From NCBI GenBank assembly GCA_963754385.1, contig CAVWGE010000001.1, positions 1 through 64,000 on the forward strand: 64,000 nucleotides of DNA, in the 5' to 3' direction. The notes beneath the pieces were generated by a model. It did no database searches. It saw only the letters and a program-made list of their open reading frames with translations, and was not told the origin of the DNA. Source of the stretch: 9FT-COMBO-48-23 sp963754385 (GTDB lineage: Bacteria > Chloroflexota > Dehalococcoidia > GIF9 > UBA5629). Position numbers and translations under genes: made by a program. This document shows positions 54,162 through 61,918 of the stretch, one piece after another (the first letter of the stretch is position 1; every line of letters begins with the position of its first letter).

Positions 54162-56161
54162 TTTTTAGCATCCTTCTTCGTTCTAGGTTTTTGCTGACCT
54201 TTTCCGTTTTCGAAGATCCCTCTCTGTTCAAAGTCTTCGGCAATGTAATCCAAACCTAATTCGTGTAGTGCCTCTTTAGTAGGAATACCGTCGTTATTCC
54301 ACCCCCTGAATTTGTAATACGCATCTAAAAGCTGAGTCTCGAGCTCGGGAAATCTTTTCCTCCAATGGTCTTCCGGTGGCTTCTCATCAGCTCTTCTCAA
54401 GCCTCTTCTTACATTAATGGCTCTAATCAGATTTCGGTTCCTTCTATATACTTGCTTGAGACCGGCTTCATCCATATCGATACCGGTGGCCGCAGAGATA
54501 AAAGTCGGCAAATTGTGTATATGATAAGGAGGCTTCAAGGGGAATGACGACAAACCGGCGCATATCCCGGTGGCGTCATCAAGGTAGTGCATCATCTCTT
54601 GCCAGTCAACAATGTCAACGGACATGTCAACAGTTGGGTAATATGGATTTGATTTTTCTCCGCGTAGTTCCCAGTCCAGAAGATATTGCTTAAACTTTTC
54701 ATCAGGAACCTGGATCCAATCCTTTACAAAGTCTTCTCTCTCCTCCATGGTAGGGAAAGGCGACTGTGGGAACTGGCCTTCAATTTGGGTAATGTTTATC
54801 TTCTCGCCGGTAGAATACATAAGGAAATAAACTGGATTCAGCATTCCCAGCTTGAGAGGCAACTGCTCATGTTTCTTAATATTATTATGAGCAAATTCTT
54901 CCGCACCCTTGCCAATCTTTTGGGCTGCCCAATGAGTGCCATTGGCTAAAACATCTCCTATCCCTTCTCGCCGCACAATTCTATCGAGTAACCAGTAAAA
55001 TCTACCCTCGTTATCCGACGGGCATCCGGCAAAGTCCGCGCCAGTCAAAATACCGGCTTCATAAAGCTCGACGGCGAAGGCCATAACTTGCGGCGTTGAG
55101 AATCCGTCCACTCCATATTCCGTGGCACGTTGCGCGATTCTAAAACCAAAATCCAGGTCTGAAAAGGCCGCCATGGTATAAGTAAGTTTCGAGAAGCATT
55201 TCATCATGTAGGTCGAAATTCCGGGGACGGAAACTATAGCCCCGCATTTCATGGGACAGTTATAGCAGCTTATTAGCCGCGTCCGCACATTTAGCTGAGT
55301 TTCCTTCCACTTTTCCTCGACTTCCTGGGTCCAAAACTCCTTGTTCCGGACGCGAGAATTTCCCCAAGAGAAATTCTCAGTGTGCCACTTCTCATCAACA
55401 AGTTTCATCTCTTGCGGTGACCCAAGCCCCGCCAAAATGGGCATTACCCCCGGAACTGGCTTTTCTTCTCGGGCACGTATATATTTCAACACTTCGTTGC
55501 AAAGCTCAATAAATTCATCCGGTCGGGCAAGATTAATGTCCTTTGTTCCGTGAACAGCTATCGCTTTTATTCCTTTGTCTCCCATAACGGCGCCTAATCC
55601 AAGGCGGCTGGCACTGGACCTACCTTGCTCGATGGAAGCCATATAGACCCTGTTTTCACCGGCCAGGCCGATAGCTGCCACCTGGGCGTTCGGCTCCTTC
55701 AACTCCTGTCGAATAAGCTCCGCAGTTTCATTAGCGCCTTTACCACGGAGATGACTGGCATCACGTATTTCTACTTTGTCATTGTGTATCCACAAATAAA
55801 TCAGATTGGGGGACTTGCCACGAAAGATTACTTTGTCATATCCGGCATACTTCAATTCCGGTGCCCAAAATCCCCCCATCATTGAATATCCCATTAACAA
55901 AGTCTGAGGAGAATAGGAAGTAACCATGGTACGATTAGCACCAGTAGCAGGTGTGCCACATAAAAGACCGGTGCTGAATATCAGTAGATTATCAGGAGAA
56001 AAGGGTTCGGTTTCAGGGGGAACCCTATCCCATAATATCTTGGCGTTAGTACCCAGACCCCCGAGATGAAGTTCGGTTAATTTTGGGTCAGTTGTTACTC
56101 TTTCAATGTTTCCCCGCGATAGATCAATTTCTAAGTTAAACCCTGTCTCTGCGTATCTCAT
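54158..56161 (-). CDS. bamB: BamB: tungsten-containing class II benzoyl-CoA reductase active-site subunit
   Basis: A 667-residue aldehyde:ferredoxin oxidoreductase-family protein that matches BamB rather than ordinary AORs through its full length: MRYAETGFNLEIDLSRGNIE, HLGGLGTNAKILWDRVPPET, SMMGGFWAPELKYAGYDKVI, GLAGENRVYMASIEQGRSSA, IKKHEQLPLKLGMLNP, INITQIEGQFPQSPFPTMEE and SSFPLKPPYHIHNLPTF are BamB-type segments as I remember them. The cluster ligands are SCYNCPMKCG (about 300) and a later GICAG (about 545). It binds tungsten bis-pyranopterin and one [4Fe-4S], and reduces benzoyl-CoA to cyclohexadienoyl-CoA without ATP. The length and the order of the following genes confirm the assignment. 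Confidence 0.93.
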   Translation of the reverse strand: MRYAETGFNLEIDLSRGNIERVTTDPKLTELHLGGLGTNAKILWDRVPPETEPFSPDNLLIFSTGLLCGTPATGANRTMVTSYSPQTLLMGYSMMGGFWAPELKYAGYDKVIFRGKSPNLIYLWIHNDKVEIRDASHLRGKGANETAELIRQELKEPNAQVAAIGLAGENRVYMASIEQGRSSASRLGLGAVMGDKGIKAIAVHGTKDINLARPDEFIELCNEVLKYIRAREEKPVPGVMPILAGLGSPQEMKLVDEKWHTENFSWGNSRVRNKEFWTQEVEEKWKETQLNVRTRLISCYNCPMKCGAIVSVPGISTYMMKCFSKLTYTMAAFSDLDFGFRIAQRATEYGVDGFSTPQVMAFAVELYEAGILTGADFAGCPSDNEGRFYWLLDRIVRREGIGDVLANGTHWAAQKIGKGAEEFAHNNIKKHEQLPLKLGMLNPVYFLMYSTGEKINITQIEGQFPQSPFPTMEEREDFVKDWIQVPDEKFKQYLLDWELRGEKSNPYYPTVDMSVDIVDWQEMMHYLDDATGICAGLSSFPLKPPYHIHNLPTFISAATGIDMDEAGLKQVYRRNRNLIRAINVRRGLRRADEKPPEDHWRKRFPELETQLLDAYYKFRGWNNDGIPTKEALHELGLDYIAEDFEQRGIFENGKGQQKPRTKKDAKK

Positions 56162-56204
56162 TTTTTACTCCCTTAGGTTACTAGGCTCTAAATAACCCTT
56201 CTGT

Positions 56205-57056
56205 TTAAGCCCTCCTTGCGCCTCGGTAGTTCTTGCATACTGAGTCGAAGTATTCATTGGCTTTCTCGGTAAGCGAATCGTGGTATTCATCAAATAGAGC
56301 AGCTGCCTGGGGACGCAACCAATTCTCGGGCAAAAGCTCTTGGGGCAAATCGGGATCAAAGAAGGGGAATTTCCGGTATTCATGAATTAGCTTGAATCTT
56401 TCCACAAAACACTCGCTGGGTTCAATAGTTTCTCCGGCCTGTAATCGTTTCAGGTGCCCTTCTAGCTTCGGGCGATACTCAGTCAGGAAATCAGCATACT
56501 TCTGGTGTATCTTGCCCAGTTCCCAGCAGCGGGAGACGATCTTCCTTGGGTCAGTATTGCCCTGATGTTGGGCGCTGAAGACATGAACATATTCCTCGAT
56601 ATTGAGTTTCTGCAACAGGTTCTTCACCTCTCTGGTTCGGTCATAGGGTGAAATCCAGGTAGCCTCGCCTAGAGCCCCGTAGCCCATCCAGCCCAGCTCA
56701 AGGCGCAACCTGTCCCTTGTCTCCCGCATGCGTTCCGGTATGGAGTAGGTAACAATATTCCAGTTGCCATCCCAGTGGGATGCCTTGCGCTGGAAAATGC
56801 GCTGTGCTCCCTCGGTCAGTAAGCTATGCCCCTCACTGGTCAGCGAGTAGTAGCTTTTACGGCTAGTACGCTTTGCCTTCAGGAGACCAGAACGGCACAT
56901 CCTTGAAACCGCTGATCTGATAGCCTGTTCCGACAGGCCAAAATTGCTGAGCACTCTGACCAGACTACCAATCCCGATCTCACCACCCCTATGCAGCACG
57001 TAATCACCATAGAGGGTCAGCATGGCTGCTCTAGGACGAAACACAGTATGTCTCAT
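56205..57056 (-). CDS. PaaX-family transcriptional regulator
   Basis: A 283-residue PaaX-like protein: N-terminal GntR-type winged helix (AAMLTLYGDYVLHRGGEIGI then GSLVRVLSNFGLSEQAIRSA and VSRMCRSGLL with YYSLTSEG) and C-terminal PaaX domain WDGNWNIVTYSIPERMRETR then DRLRLELGWMGYGALGEATW. PaaX represses phenylacetate catabolism and is released by phenylacetyl-CoA. Here, directly ahead of bamB (43 bp), it probably senses benzoyl-CoA or a related ring CoA ester and controls the operon. It is the first gene behind a consensus promoter. Confidence 0.92.
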   Translation of the reverse strand: MRHTVFRPRAAMLTLYGDYVLHRGGEIGIGSLVRVLSNFGLSEQAIRSAVSRMCRSGLLKAKRTSRKSYYSLTSEGHSLLTEGAQRIFQRKASHWDGNWNIVTYSIPERMRETRDRLRLELGWMGYGALGEATWISPYDRTREVKNLLQKLNIEEYVHVFSAQHQGNTDPRKIVSRCWELGKIHQKYADFLTEYRPKLEGHLKRLQAGETIEPSECFVERFKLIHEYRKFPFFDPDLPQELLPENWLRPQAAALFDEYHDSLTEKANEYFDSVCKNYRGARRA

Positions 57057-57066
57057 GTTCGGTATG

Positions 57067-57117
57067 GCGTTAATTTCACGCTATATTAATATTATCATTT
57101 ACCTACTGCCTTGTCAA
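57067..57117 (-). promoter_or_regulatory. Promoter and operator of the paaX-bam operon
   Basis: On the minus strand TTGACA (57112-57117), 17 nt, TAATAT (57089-57094). Downstream, over the transcription start, lies GCGT-GAAATTA-ACGC (57067-57081), a symmetric repeat well placed for autoregulation by the PaaX-like protein. It is the only strong promoter seen before the nine genes. Confidence 0.7.
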
Positions 57118-57346
57118 GCTTCCAAAAAGCCCTGTTAATAGTAGCATCCTCAGTCTGCTCCCATCTACCCGCTGTGCTCTCGAGATTGTTTAGTGATTCT
57201 TTAAAAAATTATTTGAACCGGAGCTAGCCAGCCAGCCTTAAAGGTGTTATATTTAGAGAAAGCTGGAGGTCCCATAAAGTTGGACAATGGGTAGGTTATG
57301 CTAGAGACAGCACTTTGACCAACCTCATATAAATTACGGAGGTAAA

Positions 57347-58099
57347 ATGTCAAAAGATAGAAGCGTGGAGTGGGTTGAATATACAAAGGTAAATGCAGAA
57401 GTCACTGAGGCTAAGGAAAGAGTAGTAACAGAACTTGGTTTATCAATTATCATAAACGGAAGGCATTTTGCCACAGCGATGATAACGCCTATGATGGAGA
57501 AGGAGTTTATCATCGGGCATCTATTTGGGCAGGGAATTATAGAAAATATTGTCGACATAGAATCAATAATAGTAAAAGATAATATAGCTGAGGTAACTTT
57601 GCCCAAGAAAGAAGATAAGGCAAAATGGTCTCCGGAAATACATTCTGATTTTAAGGTTAGTAGAGAAGATATATTCGACGGTGTCAACGCGATCCTAAAA
57701 TCTAAAATATATGCCGAAACCGGAGCCATACATTCAGCTGGACTGTTTAAACGAGGGGCAGAACCAATTTGCATAGCAGAAGACGTTGGAAGGCACAATG
57801 CACTAGACAAAGTGATAGGCTATGCATTGATTAATAAGATTGATTTTAGAAATACATTTGCGGCCTCAACCGGAAGGATGGTCTCTGACATGGTGTCAAA
57901 GATTTGCCGAGCGAATATTCCAATTGTGGCGACAAAGACTGCGGTAACAAAGTTGGGAGTCGAAATTGGTGAAAGGTGCGGATTGACGATTATAGGATTT
58001 GTAAGGGATATAGGGATGAAGATTCCCACAGATACGGATGTAAGAATTACAACTGAGAGAGAAATGAAAATTTACACAAATCCCAAAAGAATACTTTGA
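57347..58099 (+). CDS. fdhD: FdhD-like sulfurtransferase, CxxC not evident
   Basis: A 250-residue protein divergent from the bam operon. FdhD hallmarks are TGAIHSAGLF (about 124-133) and EDVGRHNALDKVIGYAL (about 144-160), STGRMVSDMVSKI and TKTAVTKLGVEIGERCGL. Canonical FdhD relays sulfur from IscS to the molybdenum cofactor of formate dehydrogenase through a C-x-x-C pair. At that position this protein has SDFKVSREDI, so the Cys pair is missing. It may serve a different cofactor step for the W or Mo enzymes in this region. RBS CGGAGG precedes the ATG. Confidence 0.85.
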   Translation: MSKDRSVEWVEYTKVNAEVTEAKERVVTELGLSIIINGRHFATAMITPMMEKEFIIGHLFGQGIIENIVDIESIIVKDNIAEVTLPKKEDKAKWSPEIHSDFKVSREDIFDGVNAILKSKIYAETGAIHSAGLFKRGAEPICIAEDVGRHNALDKVIGYALINKIDFRNTFAASTGRMVSDMVSKICRANIPIVATKTAVTKLGVEIGERCGLTIIGFVRDIGMKIPTDTDVRITTEREMKIYTNPKRIL

Positions 58100-58103
58100 A
58101 TTA

Positions 58104-58285
58104 GAGAGCCCTCGGGCTCAGTGCTGGGGCTTTCTCTTTTGCGACTAGGCTATTCCCCTCGCTCACGTGGCTCACTAGAACCAACCTCTTTCTCCTCATG
58201 AGTGCCACAGAGGCCTCGCGGGGATTCCGGTGGCCTTCGTGGTTGATCCTGGGGCTTCCTTAACCCTTGCCGCTGCCTTTTATCC
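58104..58285. repeat. GC-rich dispersed repeat, copy 6 (diverged)
   Basis: CCCTCGGGCTCAGTGCTGGG then GCTTTCTCTTTTGCG is the terminator part (compare 35816), followed by CTCACGTGGCTCACTAGAAC and GAGGCCTCGCGGGGATTCCG as in copies 2 to 4. It probably serves as fdhD terminator. Confidence 0.55.
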
Positions 58286-58333
58286 GCCCCGAAGTGATAG
58301 TACTGTACTGACGGCTTTTATAACAGCCCGATA

Positions 58334-58804
58334 CTAGTAAGAAGTGCTGCCTGCGAAGCTCTGATGGTTGATGACAAACCAAATCCCGTTCACCCCCTGG
58401 CCTACCGTGTCTCCCGCTGCCAGGTCTTTAATGTAATAGTAGAGCGGCCAGCCCTTGTAGGTTGTCTGCATTTTTCCATCACCCCTGGTGATGGTGCCGA
58501 AGTCGGACCCATTCAGATTGGAGGGAACGACAACGTTGGCCGCATAGAAGATGGGCCAGATGGCAATAACTGCGTCTGAAGCATTGCTTTTCCCGACGGT
58601 ATCCTTGGTGAAATAGTACAGGGTCATACCTTTGGCATCGACGAGATAATCGCCAATACCGGTCTTGGACATGGTCATAATCGTATATGAGTTAGTGGGC
58701 GCAGGGGTCGAGATTGGCGCGGACGTGCATGCAGTCACCGCCAGCAGCAGGATGACCAACATGCCAACCAAGTGAGTGCTACGATGTGACAATATTCTCT
58801 TCAT
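58334..58804 (-). CDS. Lipoprotein with Yx(F/Y/W)xxD repeats (COG4315-like)
   Basis: A 156-residue lipoprotein: signal peptide ending in AVTAC (Cys at about 26), Pro/Thr-rich linker, and repeats GMTLYYFTKDTVGKSNASDA and GWPLYYYIKDLAAGDTVGQG, the pattern of predicted lipoproteins with a Yx(FWY)xxD motif. Function unknown. AGGAGG precedes the ATG. Alone between two repeats. Confidence 0.78.
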   Translation of the reverse strand: MKRILSHRSTHLVGMLVILLLAVTACTSAPISTPAPTNSYTIMTMSKTGIGDYLVDAKGMTLYYFTKDTVGKSNASDAVIAIWPIFYAANVVVPSNLNGSDFGTITRGDGKMQTTYKGWPLYYYIKDLAAGDTVGQGVNGIWFVINHQSFAGSTSY

Positions 58805-58974
58805 TTCTCAAATACCTCCTTCCGTAATTGTCACTCATCACCCATCAAATAGTTATAAAATCGGCCATCAAGAAGTTACAAATTTATGACATTTTGGCAG
58901 CCGTTGTGGTGGGTTCGGTGTTTTCTAGTTAATTAAAGGGTTTTACAATTGCCGGAGCAGGGCATATACAGTAC

Positions 58975-59256
58975 CTATAAATCGGTTTTTCCCTGGCGTT
59001 CCAGTTCTAAAAGGATGCGGATTCCGTAGTAGAAACACTCTTTTAAATATATTTCCTCCCAATCACGAAGAGTAACGATATCACCCCAACTGCCACCGCG
59101 AAGTGCTTCTGCAACCTTTTCATGCCTTTTCTGCCGCGATATAGCAGTACGCTCACTAAACGCCCTTGTTATGTTGGCACCTTGCGCTTTTACCAGAAAA
59201 TACCCCTCCAGCGGGCTGGCACCTGCCGCCTCGAATAGTTCTGCCTTCCTTGCCAT
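58975..59256 (-). CDS. Small helical protein of unknown function
   Basis: A 93-residue protein (SPLEGYFLVKAQGANITRAF then SERTAISRQKRHEKVAEALR) with mixed charge and no membrane segment or recognised domain. I chose the ATG at 59256, seven bases after GGAGGT; an upstream ATG at 59265 lacks spacing. The promoter block is duplicated at 35062-35145. Confidence 0.55.
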   Translation of the reverse strand: MARKAELFEAAGASPLEGYFLVKAQGANITRAFSERTAISRQKRHEKVAEALRGGSWGDIVTLRDWEEIYLKECFYYGIRILLELERQGKTDL

Positions 59257-59343
59257 GAGATACACCTCCTCACATTGTTTATGACCTTACCATATTATAA
59301 CGCGTTGCTGCTGCGATACAATAAGGCGTAGAACTCCGACCTG
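59257..59343 (-). repeat. Duplicated promoter/RBS block, copy 2
   Basis: Matches 35062-35145 over about 80 bp, including the GGAGGT, TTATAATATGG and the CGTTGCTGCTGCGAT stretch. Two bases differ in most ten-base stretches. Next to it 59354-59392 matches 36857-36896. Confidence 0.65.
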
Positions 59344-59624
59344 CTCTCAGACGACTCGAGTAACGTTCGCCCGAAGGCAGGTGACACGTAGGGGAGCGAT
59401 TTGGATATTAGAAAGCCTCTAGTTGTTGAATGTCAATACTTGAGCAAAAGTTTCGGCCGGAAAGCCGTCATTTGCAAAGGGGAGAGTTTTGGTGTATAGT
59501 AGGAGTAGTGGTTTCAGTTTAGGTTATCACGTACTTAGTTAAATTACCTTGGATTTGTGCAATTTATCCAAGCTCCGGATGACCACAACTCTAGCCAACT
59601 ATTTATAAGAGAGGAGGTCGTCCA

Positions 59625-59837
59625 ATGAGTTTCACAGACAAATCAATTCTCTGTCCCGATTGCGGGACTACCTTCACCTTCACTGCTGGGGAACAAGAAT
59701 TCTACACGTCTAAAGGCTTTACCAACGACCCTAAGCGTTGTCTTCAGTGCCGACAGGCTAAGAAACAACAGCGCAGCGGTTCAAATGGTGGCTGGAATAG
59801 CTACAGCAGCGTGTCCGAACTTAGTAGGGAATACTAG
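59625..59837 (+). CDS. Zinc-ribbon domain protein
   Basis: A 70-residue protein with CPDCGTTFTFTAGEQEFYTS then KGFTNDPKRCLQCRQAKK, a treble-clef zinc ribbon of two CxxC pairs 26 residues apart. The GEQEFY-x-x-KGF-x-(N/D)-P-x-R-C pattern is that of the small zinc-ribbon proteins (zinc-binding 'probable zinc-ribbon' family) often found beside cold-shock or RNA-binding genes. The gene lies directly upstream of an RRM protein. GGAGG precedes the ATG. Confidence 0.78.
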   Translation: MSFTDKSILCPDCGTTFTFTAGEQEFYTSKGFTNDPKRCLQCRQAKKQQRSGSNGGWNSYSSVSELSREY

Positions 59838-59850
59838 TTTGGTCTTAAGT

Positions 59851-59887
59851 ACATACATAGGCCGGGATGTACCTGGCCTATGTATGT
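59851..59887 (+). other. Perfect 13-bp hairpin before the RRM gene
   Basis: ACATACATAGGCC and GGCCTATGTATGT pair around an 11-nt loop. It lies between the zinc-ribbon gene and the RRM gene, starting about 13 nt after the former's stop. It may be a terminator, an RNA thermometer-like element or the RRM protein's own target. Confidence 0.6.
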
Positions 59888-59920
59888 TCCTATACAATTT
59901 TGAAGAAAGGGGGCACAAAT

Positions 59921-60232
59921 ATGAATATCTATGTGGGCAACTTGTCGTCTGATGTAACTGAAGATGAACTGCGGGAGGAGTTCAAGGCTTTTGGAGAAGT
60001 GACATCCGCAAGCATCATAAAGGACAAGTATAGCGGGCAATCCAGGGGATTTGGCTTTGTTGAAATGCCATCGAAATCTGAAGCCGAAGCTGCAATTGCC
60101 GGTCTCAAAGGGAAAACATTGAAGGATAGGACGCTCGATGTTAATGAGGCTCGTCCTCGTTCCGACAGCAGAGGCGGGGGATTTAGGGGAAGAGGAGGAG
60201 GAGGAGGAGGAGGAGGACAAAGAAGATACTAA
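59921..60232 (+). CDS. RNA-recognition-motif (RRM) protein with Gly-rich tail
   Basis: A 103-residue RNA-binding protein. RNP2 MNIYVGNLSS and RNP1 SRGFGFVEM frame one RRM domain (about 1-78); the tail GGGFRGRGGGGGGGGQRRY is a low-complexity RGG-type region. Proteins like this occur in Cyanobacteria and other bacteria, often induced by cold or light. I set the start at 59921, after AAAGGGGG; an upstream ATG at 59867 lies within the hairpin. The GGA-repeat in the tail is a simple-sequence stretch. Confidence 0.88.
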   Translation: MNIYVGNLSSDVTEDELREEFKAFGEVTSASIIKDKYSGQSRGFGFVEMPSKSEAEAAIAGLKGKTLKDRTLDVNEARPRSDSRGGGFRGRGGGGGGGGQRRY

Positions 60233-60376
60233 ATCGCCTGGTCCTCATCTACATACTTAAGACATATAGCGGTGACGCTTAGCATACAGGTGACCGAACA
60301 AGCAGTGCATGGTGCATTGTCAATGGTAGCGGCGCGATAATCGTGCCAAGATGAGGCGCTTTTATTCTTTTTTAAG

Positions 60377-61906
60377 ATGAAAAACAAAGTTGACCTGGAC
60401 TCTGAAGATATACTCGGCATGAGGCCTGAGGTTGAGTCACTTGCATTTGCCCGGAGCACTTGGAGCACTTTTCGCGACGAGGGGGCAGAAGAAGATATTA
60501 CCAAAATTGCCTCGCCCTGGGAAGCTGAGGAATGTACCGACCTTGAGGAGGAGTTGGGAGATAAGACAGAAAGAGAAGCTAAGTCCCTGCCTGGGCTTGA
60601 TTTAGAGCCTGAGGAGCCGCCAGTTGATGCCCCGATTCTCATGTACCTCCGCGAGATAGGTAAAGTCTCACTTCTCACCGCAAACGATGAGAGGGTATTA
60701 GCCAGTAAATTAGAAGATACCAAGTATCTAGAGAAGATTGAAGGTCTTGGCTTTCAGCACCATGGTAGATATTCCCGAGCGGTTAGCACGACAATCTATC
60801 TGCTTCGTCACTTAATTGCAGCTTGGCCCATAGTTGATATTCTTGTCAAGCGCTTTGAGATTGCTGCGACAGATAGCCTCGTCCAGACAATTTGCGCTCC
60901 CAGTCTGCGGGCGGCTATCGATGGTGTAATCGACCAGGAACTGGTGAAAGCTATTGCCGAAGCCAGTGGCAAAAGCATCTCAGAAGTTGAGCGGAGCTTG
61001 GTAGACCTTTCGATAGATAGCCGGCTTTTGCCTTTGGAATTACTGGAGAGCGTGGTAAACGGGACCTCTTGGAGTGAAATGGAATCTTTAGTAGCCGAGC
61101 CCGTTAATCTTGAATTTCTTTCTGAGCTTCGTGCTAAGAACCAGCAGCTTAAAAACCATTTTACCACGGTTAAAAGAGCAGCAAGTGAGTCGGAGAAGCG
61201 CCTTATTGAAGCAAATTTGCGCCTGGTTGTGAGTGTCGCCAAGAAATATACCGGACACGGAATACCATTTCTGGACCTTATTCAGGAAGGCAACATTGGC
61301 TTATTCCGGGCTGTGGACAAATTCCAATATAGGAAAGGTTATAAATTCAGTACTTACGCTCATTGGTGGATTAGACAAAGTATTACCAGGGCTATAGCTG
61401 ACCAATCCCGCACCATCCGTATCCCGGTGCACATGGTTGAAATTATCAATAAGCTATTTAAGACCATTCGTAGTCTGGCTCAAGAGTATGGTCGTGAACC
61501 AAGTTACGATGAAATTGGCAGAGCGATGGATATCCCTTCAGAGAAAGTAAGGGAAGTTTTGAAATTATCTAGAATGCCGCTGTCTTTAGAGGCTCCTGTT
61601 GGCGAAGAGGGAGACAGCGACCTCGGTGATTTTGTTGAAGACCGATCTACCATGCCGCCAGCCGAGGCTGCCTCACGAGAGTTGCTTAAAGCGCAACTAA
61701 TCAAGGTACTTGCTGAACTCAGCGACCGGGAGAGAAGGGTTCTACTACTCAGGTTCGGGTTAGAGGATGATCGCCCCCGAACTTTAGAGGAGGTGGGGAA
61801 GGAGTTTAATGTGACCCGGGAGCGAATCCGCCAGATTGAGGCTAAGGCATTACGCAAGCTGCGTCATCCCAGCCGCAGCCGGAAACTCAAAGACTACCTG
61901 GAGTAA
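60377..61906 (+). CDS. rpoD: RNA polymerase primary-type sigma factor (sigma-70, RpoD/SigA)
   Basis: A 509-residue sigma factor. It has a region 1.2 (PILMYLREIGKVSLLTANDE), region 2.1-2.4 with NLRLVVSVAKKYTGHGIPFL, DLIQEGNIGLFRAVDKFQYR, KGYKFSTYAHWWIRQSITRA and IADQSRTIRIPVHMVE, region 3 (SYDEIGRAMDIPSEKVREVL), and region 4.2 RTLEEVGKEFNVTRERIRQI then EAKALRKLRHPSRS. The long insert between 1.2 and 2.1 and the acidic N-terminus are of the primary type. It binds core polymerase and reads -35/-10 promoters like those found here. Confidence 0.94.
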   Translation: MKNKVDLDSEDILGMRPEVESLAFARSTWSTFRDEGAEEDITKIASPWEAEECTDLEEELGDKTEREAKSLPGLDLEPEEPPVDAPILMYLREIGKVSLLTANDERVLASKLEDTKYLEKIEGLGFQHHGRYSRAVSTTIYLLRHLIAAWPIVDILVKRFEIAATDSLVQTICAPSLRAAIDGVIDQELVKAIAEASGKSISEVERSLVDLSIDSRLLPLELLESVVNGTSWSEMESLVAEPVNLEFLSELRAKNQQLKNHFTTVKRAASESEKRLIEANLRLVVSVAKKYTGHGIPFLDLIQEGNIGLFRAVDKFQYRKGYKFSTYAHWWIRQSITRAIADQSRTIRIPVHMVEIINKLFKTIRSLAQEYGREPSYDEIGRAMDIPSEKVREVLKLSRMPLSLEAPVGEEGDSDLGDFVEDRSTMPPAEAASRELLKAQLIKVLAELSDRERRVLLLRFGLEDDRPRTLEEVGKEFNVTRERIRQIEAKALRKLRHPSRSRKLKDYLE

Positions 61907-61918
61907 GCTCGCACCTTA

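Noticed and set aside
54158..56161. Ordinary aldehyde:ferredoxin oxidoreductase
   Set aside because: Full-length resemblance to BamB segments and the exact bamC to bamI order downstream favour benzoyl-CoA reductase.
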